DNA from: Deinococcus sp. JMULE3
Lineage (GTDB): Bacteria > Deinococcota > Deinococci > Deinococcales > Deinococcaceae
Direction of reading: 5' to 3'
Assembly: GCF_013337115.1 (NCBI RefSeq)
Contig: NZ_SGWE01000003.1
Coordinates: 30,092 to 94,091, forward strand
Length of the DNA stretch: 64,000 bases
Positions 1 to 8,238 of the stretch are shown one piece after another. Every line of letters starts with the position of its first letter. Positions within the stretch are counted from its first letter, which is position 1. Position numbers and translations under genes: made by a program. The notes beneath the pieces were generated by a model. It searched no databases. It was given only the letters and a program-made list of their open reading frames with translations, and was not told the origin of the DNA.

Positions 1-6
1 AAGGCC

Positions 7-438
7 ATGCACAACGATACCAAACCCCGCAACATCACCCGCACCTGGAACGTCACCCTCTACGGCCGCTACGAGCCCGGCACCGCCCCCGTGATCCTCG
101 CCACCCGCCGCGTCACCCTCTCCGCGGACGGCCGCGGTGAACGCTGCGCCAGCGTCGACGGCCAGCCCGCGACGGTCGCCGCCGCCACCGCTCTCCTCAA
201 CCGCGCCAAGGCCGACGGCCAGGTCGAACTGGTCGAGGAGGTCCGCATCGGGCTACCCAAGCCTGCCGCCAGCCGCCTGCACCGTGACCTCGCCCTGATC
301 GGCGTGCTCGCCGGGAACCACTCCGCCGTGGCGACCGCCGCGCTGGGCCGCGTGATCAGCAGCCTCACCGAGGTCCAACCCCACGAGGCCGAGCAGGTTC
401 GCCTGCACGCCAGCCGCCTCGCGCAGGGCCTCGCGTGA
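7..438 (+). CDS. hypothetical phage-type protein (143 aa)
   Basis: First complete gene in the window. The product is soluble and shows no signal peptide, membrane segment or motif I recognise. The N-terminal half (MHNDTKPRNITRTWNVTLYG) looks like a beta-rich segment and the C-terminal half is helical. Its stop overlaps the GTG start of the next gene (GTGA at 435-438), which indicates translational coupling in a plus-strand operon of small phage-type genes running to about 3504. Function unknown. Confidence 0.6.
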   Translation: MHNDTKPRNITRTWNVTLYGRYEPGTAPVILATRRVTLSADGRGERCASVDGQPATVAAATALLNRAKADGQVELVEEVRIGLPKPAASRLHRDLALIGVLAGNHSAVATAALGRVISSLTEVQPHEAEQVRLHASRLAQGLA

Positions 439-821
439 GCGGGCGCTGGGCGGACCTGCACCCCGTGCAGCGGAATTACGCGCTGGCGCTGGATGAGGTG
501 AAGCGGGTCGCGGTCGACGTGGCCTTCGTGCAGGACCTGATCACCCTGCGCTTCGATCATGGGGACTGCACCGAGCAGGAGTGGGCCGAGCTCATGGATC
601 AGGCGGACGAGGAGCTGGGCCTGAACGCGGCCCGCGCCGCCCGCGACGAGGCGCAGGCAGCCCTGCTCGTGTGGGGCCGGGCGCATACCGCGCAGCTGCG
701 CCGGGTGTTCGCTCGCCGTTTCACGCCTGCCGAGCTGGCCTCGATGGACCGGATCTTCGACGTGTTCACGCGGCGCGGCGAGCTGGGGCGGATGCTGCTG
801 CGTCTGAAGGTCGCGGCATGA
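435..821 (+). CDS. hypothetical phage-type protein (128 aa)
   Basis: Starts at GTG 435, overlapping the previous stop by four bases, and ends overlapping the ATG at 818 of the next gene (ATGA). The product is acidic in its first half and arginine-rich in the second, predicted mostly helical, with no recognised domain. The tight overlap on both sides argues for a real coupled operon gene. Function unknown. Confidence 0.6.
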   Translation: MSGRWADLHPVQRNYALALDEVKRVAVDVAFVQDLITLRFDHGDCTEQEWAELMDQADEELGLNAARAARDEAQAALLVWGRAHTAQLRRVFARRFTPAELASMDRIFDVFTRRGELGRMLLRLKVAA

Positions 822-1447
822 CGATGTATCTGGTTGCGACCAGCAGCCGCCTGGGGACTGTCTCGGCGCACGTGGGGGTCATGGTGGGCCCCCGGGTGCG
901 GGGCCTGGCGCCGCTTGCGGAGGGCCGCTGGTGGGCGAGTGACAACGACGGATTCACCGGTCGATTCCGGGAGGGGGCGTTCCTCGCGCACCTGGAGCGG
1001 CTGCAGCCGTTCGCCCCGCGCTGCCTGTTCGTTGCCGCGCCGGACGTGGTGGGAGACGCGGCCGCCACCCTGACGCTGTTTCCGCGCTGGCGGTCGGTGA
1101 TCGAGGCGCACGACTTCCCGGTGGCGGTCGTGGCGCAGGACGGTCAGGAGAGGCTGCCGCTGCCCGACGGTGCGAACTGGCTGTTCCTGGCCGGGTCGGA
1201 TGCGTGGCGGGGGCAGCACGGCCCGGCGCTGATCGCCCAGGCGGCGGCGCTGGGGTACTGGGGCGTGCACGTCGGGCGGGTGAACAGCGCGCGGCGGGTG
1301 CAGGCCTGTGTGGCGCTGGGCGTGGACTCGTGTGACGGCACCTACCTGCGCTTCACCGGCGTCGAGCGGGGCCTGCGGGACGTGCAGGGATGGGTCGAGG
1401 CGGGGGCGGGACAGCCGGGTCTGTTCGATCTGGCGCGGGCGGGGTGA
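818..1447 (+). CDS. TGT/DpdA-like TIM-barrel protein (putative deazaguanine transglycosylase relative)
   Basis: 209 residues from ATG 818, which overlaps the upstream stop; the open frame continues upstream but without coupling evidence. Seen: a WWASDNDGFTGRF-like N-terminal motif, AAPDVVGDAAATL near residue 70, VVAQDG near 100, and a C-terminal GVHVGRVNSARR followed by DSCDGTY. This pattern matches, from memory, a phage and actinobacterial family annotated as queuine tRNA-ribosyltransferase-like, related to the DpdA enzymes that insert 7-deazaguanines into DNA. The family call is inference. No preQ0 synthesis genes (folE, queC, queD, queE) are in the window, so any base would come from the host or from genes outside. 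Confidence 0.5.
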   Translation: MTMYLVATSSRLGTVSAHVGVMVGPRVRGLAPLAEGRWWASDNDGFTGRFREGAFLAHLERLQPFAPRCLFVAAPDVVGDAAATLTLFPRWRSVIEAHDFPVAVVAQDGQERLPLPDGANWLFLAGSDAWRGQHGPALIAQAAALGYWGVHVGRVNSARRVQACVALGVDSCDGTYLRFTGVERGLRDVQGWVEAGAGQPGLFDLARAG

Positions 1448-1488
1448 GGTGGGCGCTGGGGGCTGTTTTCGCCGCAGGGCACACAAAA

Positions 1489-1528
1489 GACACACTACGC
1501 TCTCCGCATTAAATGACATCATATAGCC
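1489..1528 (+). promoter_or_regulatory. putative promoter, copy 1 of a repeated element
   Basis: GACACA at 1489-1494 is followed 22 bases later by CATCATATA (1517-1525) ending just before ATG 1529. The same arrangement with identical spacing recurs at 2914-2953. The CATCAT box lies six bases before the ATG, fitting a leaderless transcript. The promoter role is inferred from the repeat and its position. Confidence 0.5.
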
Positions 1529-2071
1529 ATGAACGAACTCGTCTCCCCTACCGGTCGCCGCACCATCATCAACGCCCTGCTCACCCTGCCCCAGGACTGG
1601 AACTGGCAGGCGCCCGTGCAGGTGCGCGCCGCCGACCTCGACGTCGCCATGACCGTCGCGCCTGAGGGCATCCCCCCTTTTCTCGCCGCCAACCATTGCC
1701 AGAGCTGCCTGGGGTACCGGGTCACCCTGCACACCGACGAAACCGGCCTGCGCATCGTCGAGGCCAGCAGCACGCCCGCGGACCGGCTCGAACCGCACGC
1801 CTACCTGTTGCAGGCCTACCACGTGGCGCCGCAGTGGTGCGACGCGGCTGCGCGGGGCGCAGGCGTCCCCAGTTGGGCTGACCTCGTGCACGGCCTGAAG
1901 TTCAAACCACGCATGGATCTCACCCGGCACCTCGGCCTGTACGCCACGCTGCCCCGCTTCGACATCCTCACCCTCTCCGGGCTGCACGGCGGCCTTCCCA
2001 GCAGCCTCGTGAACTTCCACATCGCGCTCAACCGTCAGGGCCTGACCATCCGTGACGGCCGCGCCGCCTGA
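1529..2071 (+). CDS. hypothetical phage-type protein (180 aa)
   Basis: ATG 1529 directly follows the repeated promoter element and has no Shine-Dalgarno, which suggests a leaderless start. The protein contains a single short CQSC motif near residue 58, not enough for a zinc site by itself, and no recognised domain. It begins the second transcription unit of the 1-3.5 kb cluster and is followed by a gene with a clear ribosome-binding site at 2130. Function unknown. Confidence 0.6.
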   Translation: MNELVSPTGRRTIINALLTLPQDWNWQAPVQVRAADLDVAMTVAPEGIPPFLAANHCQSCLGYRVTLHTDETGLRIVEASSTPADRLEPHAYLLQAYHVAPQWCDAAARGAGVPSWADLVHGLKFKPRMDLTRHLGLYATLPRFDILTLSGLHGGLPSSLVNFHIALNRQGLTIRDGRAA

Positions 2072-2129
2072 AGCCCACACCCGCCCCGCGCGACCAGCCG
2101 GGGCGGCCCCGTCCCCCCAGGAGACCACC

Positions 2130-2936
2130 ATGCCCAGCTACCGCAACGCCACCGTCATCCTCCCCAGTCCACTCGTCGAGGGTGCTCTCGCCCACCTGCG
2201 CACCCTCGAAGGCCTCGATCTGCATCTGCCCGTGACGCCCAGCGCCGCCGCCCAGCTCGCTGAGGCCCGCGCGCAGTCCGGCCACCTCACCGTGTTCGTC
2301 GAGGAGGGCGTGATCACCGGCGCGCTCGCCCTCCCCGGCGGCACCCCCACCGACTACGTGTTCCTCCAGGCGGCGTACAGCGCGGCGTTCTCTGCCCTGC
2401 AGCTGTTCTCCAGCACCGAGATCCGGGGTGCGACCTGGAACGGGCTCAGCCGCCAGTTCGTGCCGTTCGAGGCGGTCCGCGACGCGCAGGGCGAGCGGCT
2501 GGTCGGGGCCACCCGTGACGGGAGCGTCACCGCGATCCTGGACGACGGCGAGGGTCGCCTGCCGGTGAGTACCCGCCGCTTCCGTCTGCAGGTCGAGGGC
2601 ACGCGGGCGCGGTTCTGGGGCTGGTTCCTGGACGGCCGTTACTACGCGCGGCACGAGGAGGCCAAGGCGCGGGCGTTCGCGGCCGCGATGACCACGCTGG
2701 CCGAGCAGGGCACCGAGGTGCGCCTCGCGCGCCTGGAGGACGCCCTGGCCCGCCTGAGCCCGGACCTGCGCCGCCTGCTGCGCGTCCTGGCGCTGGAAGC
2801 CGCGGAGAATCACGAGGTGCGGGACGCGCTTCAGGCGGTCGAGCGGGGCGTGCAGCTGGTGGACGCGGCCGTGTCGCAGGCCAGCGTGGCGCGGCGCCTG
2901 CTGCCACAGAAGAGACACACCACCCCGCCCGCATAA
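2130..2936 (+). CDS. hypothetical phage-type protein (268 aa)
   Basis: The start is ATG 2130 (MPSYRNATVILP), preceded by AGGAG about seven bases upstream; the frame is open back to 2052 but that stretch is proline/alanine-rich and unlikely to be coding. An N-terminal beta-like region is followed by a helical C-terminus (about residues 190-260) with heptad-like leucines, possibly a coiled coil. No family recognised. Its 3' end contains the second copy of the promoter element serving the gene at 2954. Confidence 0.6.
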   Translation: MPSYRNATVILPSPLVEGALAHLRTLEGLDLHLPVTPSAAAQLAEARAQSGHLTVFVEEGVITGALALPGGTPTDYVFLQAAYSAAFSALQLFSSTEIRGATWNGLSRQFVPFEAVRDAQGERLVGATRDGSVTAILDDGEGRLPVSTRRFRLQVEGTRARFWGWFLDGRYYARHEEAKARAFAAAMTTLAEQGTEVRLARLEDALARLSPDLRRLLRVLALEAAENHEVRDALQAVERGVQLVDAAVSQASVARRLLPQKRHTTPPA

Positions 2937-2953
2937 AGAGGCATCATATACCC
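2914..2953 (+). promoter_or_regulatory. putative promoter, copy 2 of a repeated element
   Basis: GACACA at 2914-2919, a 22-base spacer sharing most positions with copy 1 (including CCGCAT), then CATCATATA at 2942-2950 and ATG at 2954. Both the spacing and the distance to ATG are identical to the 1489-1528 copy. It lies inside the 3' end of the preceding gene. Confidence 0.5.
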
Positions 2954-3130
2954 ATGCCTGACGCATCCCCCCAGCCCGACGCGCACCTCGAACCCGGCCC
3001 CAGCTGCCCCCGCTGCGGCCACCCCGCCTTCATCGCCCTGCACCACGACCCCACCGGCCAGCTCGAAGGCCACGAATGCCTATGCTGCGGCCTGGAAACC
3101 GACGAGCACGGCCAGCCCATCACCGAATGA
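2954..3130 (+). CDS. small zinc-ribbon protein (58 aa)
   Basis: A short gene starting at ATG 2954 right after the repeated promoter element. It encodes CPRC near residue 18 and CLCC near residue 42, two CxxC pairs about 20 residues apart, which is the layout of a zinc ribbon. Such small zinc ribbons are common in phages and often act in nucleic-acid or protein binding; no specific role can be given. Its stop overlaps the ATG of the next gene (ATGA at 3127-3130). Confidence 0.65.
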   Translation: MPDASPQPDAHLEPGPSCPRCGHPAFIALHHDPTGQLEGHECLCCGLETDEHGQPITE

Positions 3131-3504
3131 AACCCGCCCCGCTCATCCGGCACGCCGTCACCCAGGTCGCGCCCGACCCCGCCCCCGACGCCTACCTCAC
3201 CGAGGAGCTGCGGGCCCCGCCCACCGGGGTGGGGCTCGTCACCCGGCCCGGACTGCCCCCGGCCCTCACCTGGAACGGCCAGCACGTCGGCAGCGCCCAG
3301 GCCGTCCAGCCCGGCCTGTACCGCGTCACCCCCAGCCTCAGTGCCAGCCCACGCCTGCTCGGCGCACTGGTCAGCACCGCCCAGCTCACGGCCCTCGCCG
3401 AACGCTTCGCCCAGACCGCAGCCGGGCCGGACCTCACCGGACAGCGCGACCGCACCCTGGTCACCCCGCTGCCCCTGCGCGCCGCACTACCCCTCAGCGA
3501 CTGA
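3127..3504 (+). CDS. hypothetical phage-type protein (125 aa)
   Basis: Starts at ATG 3127 (MKPAPLIRHAV), overlapping the stop of the zinc-ribbon gene. Proline- and alanine-rich with no membrane segment or recognisable motif. Last gene of the plus-strand cluster, followed within ten bases by a strong hairpin. Function unknown. Confidence 0.6.
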   Translation: MKPAPLIRHAVTQVAPDPAPDAYLTEELRAPPTGVGLVTRPGLPPALTWNGQHVGSAQAVQPGLYRVTPSLSASPRLLGALVSTAQLTALAERFAQTAAGPDLTGQRDRTLVTPLPLRAALPLSD

Positions 3505-3512
3505 CCACACGA

Positions 3513-3544
3513 AGCGCCGGGCCTCACGTTCGAGGCCCGGCGCT
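3513..3544. terminator. bidirectional transcription terminator
   Basis: A perfect 13-bp inverted repeat (AGCGCCGGGCCTC and its complement) around a six-base ACGTTC loop. It lies between the convergent ends of the plus-strand cluster (stop at 3504) and the minus-strand HU gene (stop at 3557). There is no long T tract, but stem and position fit a two-way terminator. Confidence 0.75.
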
Positions 3545-3556
3545 GCTCTTGCCGCG

Positions 3557-3871
3557 TTACAGGTTGTCTTTCAGCGTGCTGGCGACCTTGAACCCGATCT
3601 TCTTCCCGGCCGGGATCTGGATCTTCTCGCTGGTGCCGGGCTTCACGCCAGTGCGGGCCTTGGTTGCGCGGACGCTCAGCGTGCCCAGGCCGGGCAGGCC
3701 GACGCTCTGGCCGTTCCTCAGGCCGTTGATGACGGCGTCGACCATGGCGTCGAACGCGTCACCGGCCTGTTTCTTGGTCAGACCGGTCTCGGCAGCGACC
3801 CGGTCGACGAGTTCCGTCTTGGCGATCCGGGAGGCGGCGGCTTTGGGTGCGGTGGAGGCGTTATTTGGCAT
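3557..3871 (-). CDS. hup: HU-family DNA-binding protein
   Basis: 104 residues from ATG 3871; the frame is open further upstream to 3931 but [12 protein letters not shown] is the natural start, with AGGAT a few bases before it. Seen: [19 protein letters not shown] helix pair, [28 protein letters not shown], and a C-terminal [12 protein letters not shown], all typical of HU/IHF. The roughly 18-residue alanine/lysine N-terminal extension resembles HU proteins of Deinococcus. The family bends and compacts DNA as a dimer. Possible -10 boxes (TACTACT, TACCTT) lie upstream. Confidence 0.93.
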   Translation of the reverse strand: MPNNASTAPKAAASRIAKTELVDRVAAETGLTKKQAGDAFDAMVDAVINGLRNGQSVGLPGLGTLSVRATKARTGVKPGTSEKIQIPAGKKIGFKVASTLKDNL

Positions 3872-3976
3872 GTCCGCATCCTGACGGCTGTGCAGCACGC
3901 ACCGCAAGGTACTTTGCGTAGTAGTACCCAATCTCGGCGGTGTGTGCCACTCGCACTCCAGACGCAGTGGGTCTGC

Positions 3977-4591
3977 TCAGCGCCGCAGGTCCAGCTGCCA
4001 CTGCACCGGCCCGGCCCCGACGCTGCCGGTCACCTGCCGCGCCGTCACGTGCGCCTTGATCGTCCCCCACGACGCTCCGCTGGCGGCTATCAGCGTCCCG
4101 GACAGGTACGTCCCGCCACTCTCCGGCGTGACCTCCCCCCGCATCCAGAACGTGCCGAGCGTCGGGTTCGCCAGCACGACCCGCTTCGGCGTGCTCAGCA
4201 GATCCAGCGTCAGGGTCAGGTCCGCGCTGCCCACCGGGCTGGTCCCCACGCCCCGGTAGGTCCCACTGGTCAGGGCCTGCGCCACCGGAGCGGCGCTGCC
4301 CCCCTGCCCGAGCTGCCCCTGCAGGAGCGGCAGCAGGTAGAACGCCCCGCCCAGGATCACCACGGCCAGCGCCAGGCTGACCAGCGCGCCACCCGTCCTG
4401 GCGGGCGCAGGGGCGACCGGCGCAGTGCCTGCTACAGGCGTGACGGCGGCGGGACGCAGGAACGCGCGGCGCAGCGCGGCCGTCTCGACCGCGTGACGGA
4501 TCTCGGTGATCACCAGCAGGATCGCGAGGCCGATCAGGCCGTAGAGCATCTGGTAGGGGTGATCCTGCACGTAGCGTGCGACGTCCGTCAT
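3977..4591 (-). CDS. two-helix membrane protein of unknown function (204 aa)
   Basis: Two hydrophobic segments are visible, about residues 14-30 (LYGLIGLAILLVI) and 70-88 (LVSLALAVVILGGAFYLLP), with a short loop between them. A roughly 110-residue soluble C-terminal domain follows, predicted beta-rich. The topology suggests the C-terminal domain lies outside or in the periplasm. ATG 4591 is preceded at six bases by TAGCCT, a leaderless-type promoter. No family recognised. Confidence 0.7.
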   Translation of the reverse strand: MTDVARYVQDHPYQMLYGLIGLAILLVITEIRHAVETAALRRAFLRPAAVTPVAGTAPVAPAPARTGGALVSLALAVVILGGAFYLLPLLQGQLGQGGSAAPVAQALTSGTYRGVGTSPVGSADLTLTLDLLSTPKRVVLANPTLGTFWMRGEVTPESGGTYLSGTLIAASGASWGTIKAHVTARQVTGSVGAGPVQWQLDLRR

Positions 4592-4597
4592 GCGCGC

Positions 4598-4603
4598 AGG
4601 CTA
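4598..4603 (-). promoter_or_regulatory. -10 box of a leaderless-type promoter
   Basis: TAGCCT on the minus strand, six bases (GCGCGC) before ATG 4591. It matches TANNNT and leaves no room for a Shine-Dalgarno. The same TAGCCT-plus-six arrangement precedes the gene at 8118, and TAGCCT-plus-five precedes 15237. Confidence 0.5.
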
Positions 4604-4656
4604 CCCGCAAAGACCCCGGCCGTGCCGCTCTTTTGCGTCCCACGGCAGTTCACCGC

Positions 4657-7600
4657 TCAATTCCACAGCGGGCCGTTCATTCCTGAATCGTCAAACGGGT
4701 GAAGAACCGTCGACATTTCCGAGAAGTATGGATGGGCTTGCCAAGCACTGCGGTCCCCGATCACGTAGAGTCGCCGCTTTGCCCGACTGACGGCCACGTT
4801 CAACAGATTCGGGCTGCTGGCCGCCCAGGCCTTGGCTCCGACATTCGATGGATGACCGCCCAACACGAGAATGACAACGTTTGCCTCTTTACCCTGAACC
4901 GTATGCACGGTCCCAGTCAACTGAACTCCCGCTGCCCGGCCGATTTCGCGTAACTCCTTGACGACAGCTCGGAACGGAGAGATCAGATAGATCTCCCCAG
5001 GTGCCTGCCCAGAGTGAAGCAACGTGGATAGCAATCGCTTCAGGGCTTCCCCTTCAGCCGGGACGTAGTGCGAGTCAGCCGGGCCTTGCACATCGATCCA
5101 GCCACTCGCCGGCAGATTCACTGCTTGCTTGTGGGAAGTACCAAAGACCATCATGCCTGCGTACGCCACGCGATTCGAGATCGTGAACATCGGCTCATCA
5201 CACCGACGGTGCACTCTGAGCGGCGAACCCACCCACAGGTGACTGCCATCGTCCCGCCGCAGGGCAGTGCCGTACCGCGTGGTCCGGTCAGCCAATTCCT
5301 GCACACTCGTCACACGGGGAGCAAACGCCTCCGCGACCCGATGGTGCGTCCGGAGGGCTTCCTGAACGGATTCAGGCAGTGTCACGACAGGCTCCAGCTG
5401 TAACGGATCACCAACCACCAGCGTGCGTTTCGCCCGCCAGATCGCTCCCGCAGCCGCCTGTGGTACGGCCTGACCAGCCTCATCAATCAACAGCCAGCCC
5501 AGGCTTTCCCTGCCCATTCGTGCGAACAGCCGGTCGAAGCTGGCGAAAGTGGTGGATAAGACCGGCACGACGAAGCAAAGGCTCGCCCAGGCCGTCCTCG
5601 CAGCCTCATCCGCTGCGCCCGCCGGAAAGTCACCACTCAGCAGATCCATCGCCACCGTGAGGTTTTGCCTGAACGCTGTGGCATTCGCCGTGATAAAGGC
5701 GCGGTGCAGGTTCAAAGCTTCGAGGAACACGCGCCTGCGCGCGGCGTTCCATGCAGGATCGAGCCACGGTGAGGAATGCTCCCGCGCCTCGTCATCGGTC
5801 GCCCACACCTGCAGGTCAGGGAAATGCACGCCCAGCGAGGTCCTCACCGTGTGTAATTCACCCGTCAGCCGCTGAGCTTCCGCCTGGAGGTGTCCCAGGC
5901 TCTTCTGCAGATCCCTCTGTTTCCGTTCAAGTTCGGCTTTCGCATCACGCGCGGATCGGGTCGCCTGCCTCGCGGCCTTCAATGTCCGGGATGCTTCCTC
6001 AATCGACGTGACATGCTGCGCGTCCTGCTCCTGCCACGTTCGCAAGTCCCGTCCCAGGGAAAGCAGGTTGGCCCAGACCCCAGGTCGGAGCGTGGCGTGG
6101 TGAGACCGCCGACTTTCACAGTCCGTGACGTCCGTGACGGCGGCCTGCTCTGCCGAATGCGCGCCACTGATCTGAACGTCCACTCTCGCCAGCGCACCCT
6201 CCAGATCAGCGAGTTGGACGGGAATGCTCCGCAGTGAGTTCAGAACTTCCCTGTGGCGCATCAGCATCGCGTGTGCCTGCTGCCTTTGCTGACGGATGGC
6301 CTGTTCCGACTTCACGGCGCGTTGATACCGCTGAACTGCTCGCGGCCAGTCGACCGCACCACCCTCGTGACCCTGAAGGTAAGTCCGGAATCCTGCCGCG
6401 GCACTTGAACTCCCGGCCCGATCGCCGTACCAGAACTTGGAGATGAAGTCACTCCGGTTCTGCTTGTTGCCCAGACGGGCAGCCAGGAGAGCCCACGCCT
6501 CTTTCCCGATGACTGCTGTCGCGATTTCGGCAAAGTAATCCACCACGGGATCAGCGCCAGGAGACAGCCAGGAAGGATCGACCGCGTCCAGCTTCGGAAT
6601 TTCCAGCGTGATGTTCTCAACCGCGCCGTTATTGCTGGAGGCAACCACGATCTCGAAACCCAGGAATTGATTCCGGAACGTGTTTGCCCGCCGGTTGAAC
6701 TTCCCGACCCGGTACCCGCTACTGCCCTGAAATGCCTGCGCAGGTGACGTAAGCAGCGCGAGTTGCTCAGCCCGTTGCACGATCACGGCCGACACGAGAT
6801 CCCGCAGCAGCGTGGTCTTGCCCGTTCCGGGGGGACCATTGACACTCGTGAGCCCACCGCCCTGCAGTGAACTGAGCGCGGTGTTCACCGCGAACTGCTG
6901 ACTGAGGACAAGTGGATGATGATCCTTCGCTGGCCAGCTTCCCGAGGGAATCAGATCCGGGCTGAGCTGTGCCAGCACGACGTCCAGCTCATCACGGACG
7001 TCGACGCGTTCACGGACTGGAAGACGGTCCTGCGGGGTCAGGTAGGTCCGCAGGCCGCTGCCGACCTGACCCCGTGCCATGGCCTGTGACACCCGCCCCA
7101 GATCCTTCAGGTAGAAGCTGTTGAGGAAGTCCTGTTCGTCTGGTGACAGGTGCTTCGCACTCGACACCGCGAAGCTCCTGATTCTGGATTCACCAGGCTT
7201 CAGGACGTCCTGCACGCCAAGGGTACGTGCCACCTTCTGCGTGAACTCTCCAAGTTCCGTGCCGGTCATGACTCGTCCAGCCGCAAATCCCCATTGCAGG
7301 ATCTGTTCGCCTCGGGCATCGCCCGGCTGAACAGCAAACGCCAGCTCGAACGCTTTCCGGAGAGCGTCACTGGCCGTTTCGAAGAGATCCGGATCAGGCA
7401 TCCGCCCGGTGCTCGTCAGTTGCCCCAGCGCCCACGCGCAGGAAGACACGACAAACGTGTCGAAGAGTGGACGGCCCTCATCTGTAAAACTCACGGCGAA
7501 CAGGCAGCTTTCACTCCGAACAATCTCCTCGTACGTTTCACCCGGTCGTTTGAGTGCCACGTCAAGGATGTGCTTCACCCGCTCCAGTTCATACGCTCCG

Positions 7601-7821
7601 CCGTACCAGGTGTGCCGCCACTTTCGCCCTGACCCTGCGGAGCGCTGACCCAGCGGGTGACCGTTCTGCCATGGGAGTGGTTCTGCACTGTTCTGCACGG
7701 CAAAAACAGGTTCAAATCGGTCGCGGACATTCACTTTGGGAATGGTGGGGGGACTGAACAACTCCGCGTTCCGCCAGAAGTCGAGGACAGCGACGGCATG
7801 CCGATCAGGAGCGGCAGTCAC
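4657..7821 (-). CDS. large superfamily 1 (UPF1/COG1112-like) DNA/RNA helicase
   Basis: About 1054 residues. The start is taken at GTG 7821 (VTAAPDRHAV); a TTG at 7830 is also possible. Motifs in order: Walker A GPPGTGKTTLL near residue 330; a long helical, coiled-coil-like insertion (about 490-660); Walker B LLIDEAGQ near 780; VVGDPLQLEPVV (motif III) just after; GTVHTVQGKEANVVIL (motif V) near 985; and AVSRAKRRLYVIGD (motif VI) near 1015. This is a complete SF1 helicase of the AAA_11/AAA_12 type. Stand-alone proteins of this size often lie in defence islands, and the neighbours (HNH endonuclease, R-M enzyme, Abi) fit that, but a defence role is inference. The roughly 580 N-terminal-plus-insert residues outside the motor may set specificity. 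Confidence 0.88.
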   Translation of the reverse strand: MTAAPDRHAVAVLDFWRNAELFSPPTIPKVNVRDRFEPVFAVQNSAEPLPWQNGHPLGQRSAGSGRKWRHTWYGGAYELERVKHILDVALKRPGETYEEIVRSESCLFAVSFTDEGRPLFDTFVVSSCAWALGQLTSTGRMPDPDLFETASDALRKAFELAFAVQPGDARGEQILQWGFAAGRVMTGTELGEFTQKVARTLGVQDVLKPGESRIRSFAVSSAKHLSPDEQDFLNSFYLKDLGRVSQAMARGQVGSGLRTYLTPQDRLPVRERVDVRDELDVVLAQLSPDLIPSGSWPAKDHHPLVLSQQFAVNTALSSLQGGGLTSVNGPPGTGKTTLLRDLVSAVIVQRAEQLALLTSPAQAFQGSSGYRVGKFNRRANTFRNQFLGFEIVVASSNNGAVENITLEIPKLDAVDPSWLSPGADPVVDYFAEIATAVIGKEAWALLAARLGNKQNRSDFISKFWYGDRAGSSSAAAGFRTYLQGHEGGAVDWPRAVQRYQRAVKSEQAIRQQRQQAHAMLMRHREVLNSLRSIPVQLADLEGALARVDVQISGAHSAEQAAVTDVTDCESRRSHHATLRPGVWANLLSLGRDLRTWQEQDAQHVTSIEEASRTLKAARQATRSARDAKAELERKQRDLQKSLGHLQAEAQRLTGELHTVRTSLGVHFPDLQVWATDDEAREHSSPWLDPAWNAARRRVFLEALNLHRAFITANATAFRQNLTVAMDLLSGDFPAGAADEAARTAWASLCFVVPVLSTTFASFDRLFARMGRESLGWLLIDEAGQAVPQAAAGAIWRAKRTLVVGDPLQLEPVVTLPESVQEALRTHHRVAEAFAPRVTSVQELADRTTRYGTALRRDDGSHLWVGSPLRVHRRCDEPMFTISNRVAYAGMMVFGTSHKQAVNLPASGWIDVQGPADSHYVPAEGEALKRLLSTLLHSGQAPGEIYLISPFRAVVKELREIGRAAGVQLTGTVHTVQGKEANVVILVLGGHPSNVGAKAWAASSPNLLNVAVSRAKRRLYVIGDRSAWQAHPYFSEMSTVLHPFDDSGMNGPLWN

Positions 7822-7908
7822 CCCGCACAACCGGACTGAATTGAACAGAGGGGTGTCATGAGCGCATTGTCCCCGAAATGACGGTTAATCGGCGCGCAAA
7901 CTTGCCAT

Positions 7909-8118
7909 TCACCCCCGCAGCCACGTCTGCAGGTCACTCCACCCGCCCGTCCCGTACGCGTCCGGCCCATCCCCACGCAGCCGCCGCCACTGCCACGTGC
8001 CGCCCTCGCGGGTCATCGAGCCCAGCTCCCCGGATGACCGGGGCGCGTGGTACAGGGTGCGCTCCGAGGAAGACTGCGGATCGGCGGGAAGGGGGCGGCC
8101 GGGCTGGAACAGCGTCAT
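7909..8118 (-). CDS. small hypothetical protein (69 aa)
   Basis: A short reading frame with TAGCCT six bases before ATG 8118, the same leaderless promoter arrangement as at 4591. The C-terminal part is tryptophan-rich (GGTWQWRRLRGDGPDAYG, then WSDLQTWL), which looks like a real small domain rather than chance sequence. Lies between the helicase and the HNH gene. Function unknown. Confidence 0.45.
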   Translation of the reverse strand: MTLFQPGRPLPADPQSSSERTLYHAPRSSGELGSMTREGGTWQWRRLRGDGPDAYGTGGWSDLQTWLRG

Positions 8119-8124
8119 CTCTGC

Positions 8125-8130
8125 AGGCTA
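8125..8130 (-). promoter_or_regulatory. -10 box of a leaderless-type promoter
   Basis: TAGCCT on the minus strand, six bases (GCAGAG) before ATG 8118. It supports the start of the 69-residue gene. Confidence 0.4.
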
Positions 8131-8238
8131 TCGGAACCAGATGAAGGCGCGCCCTACAGGCCCAGCGCGGGGTAGTGGCCTTACTTGATGGATCGTCCCA
8201 CCCTGTCACTTAGCGCAGGGTCGCAGTTGAACTTCTGC

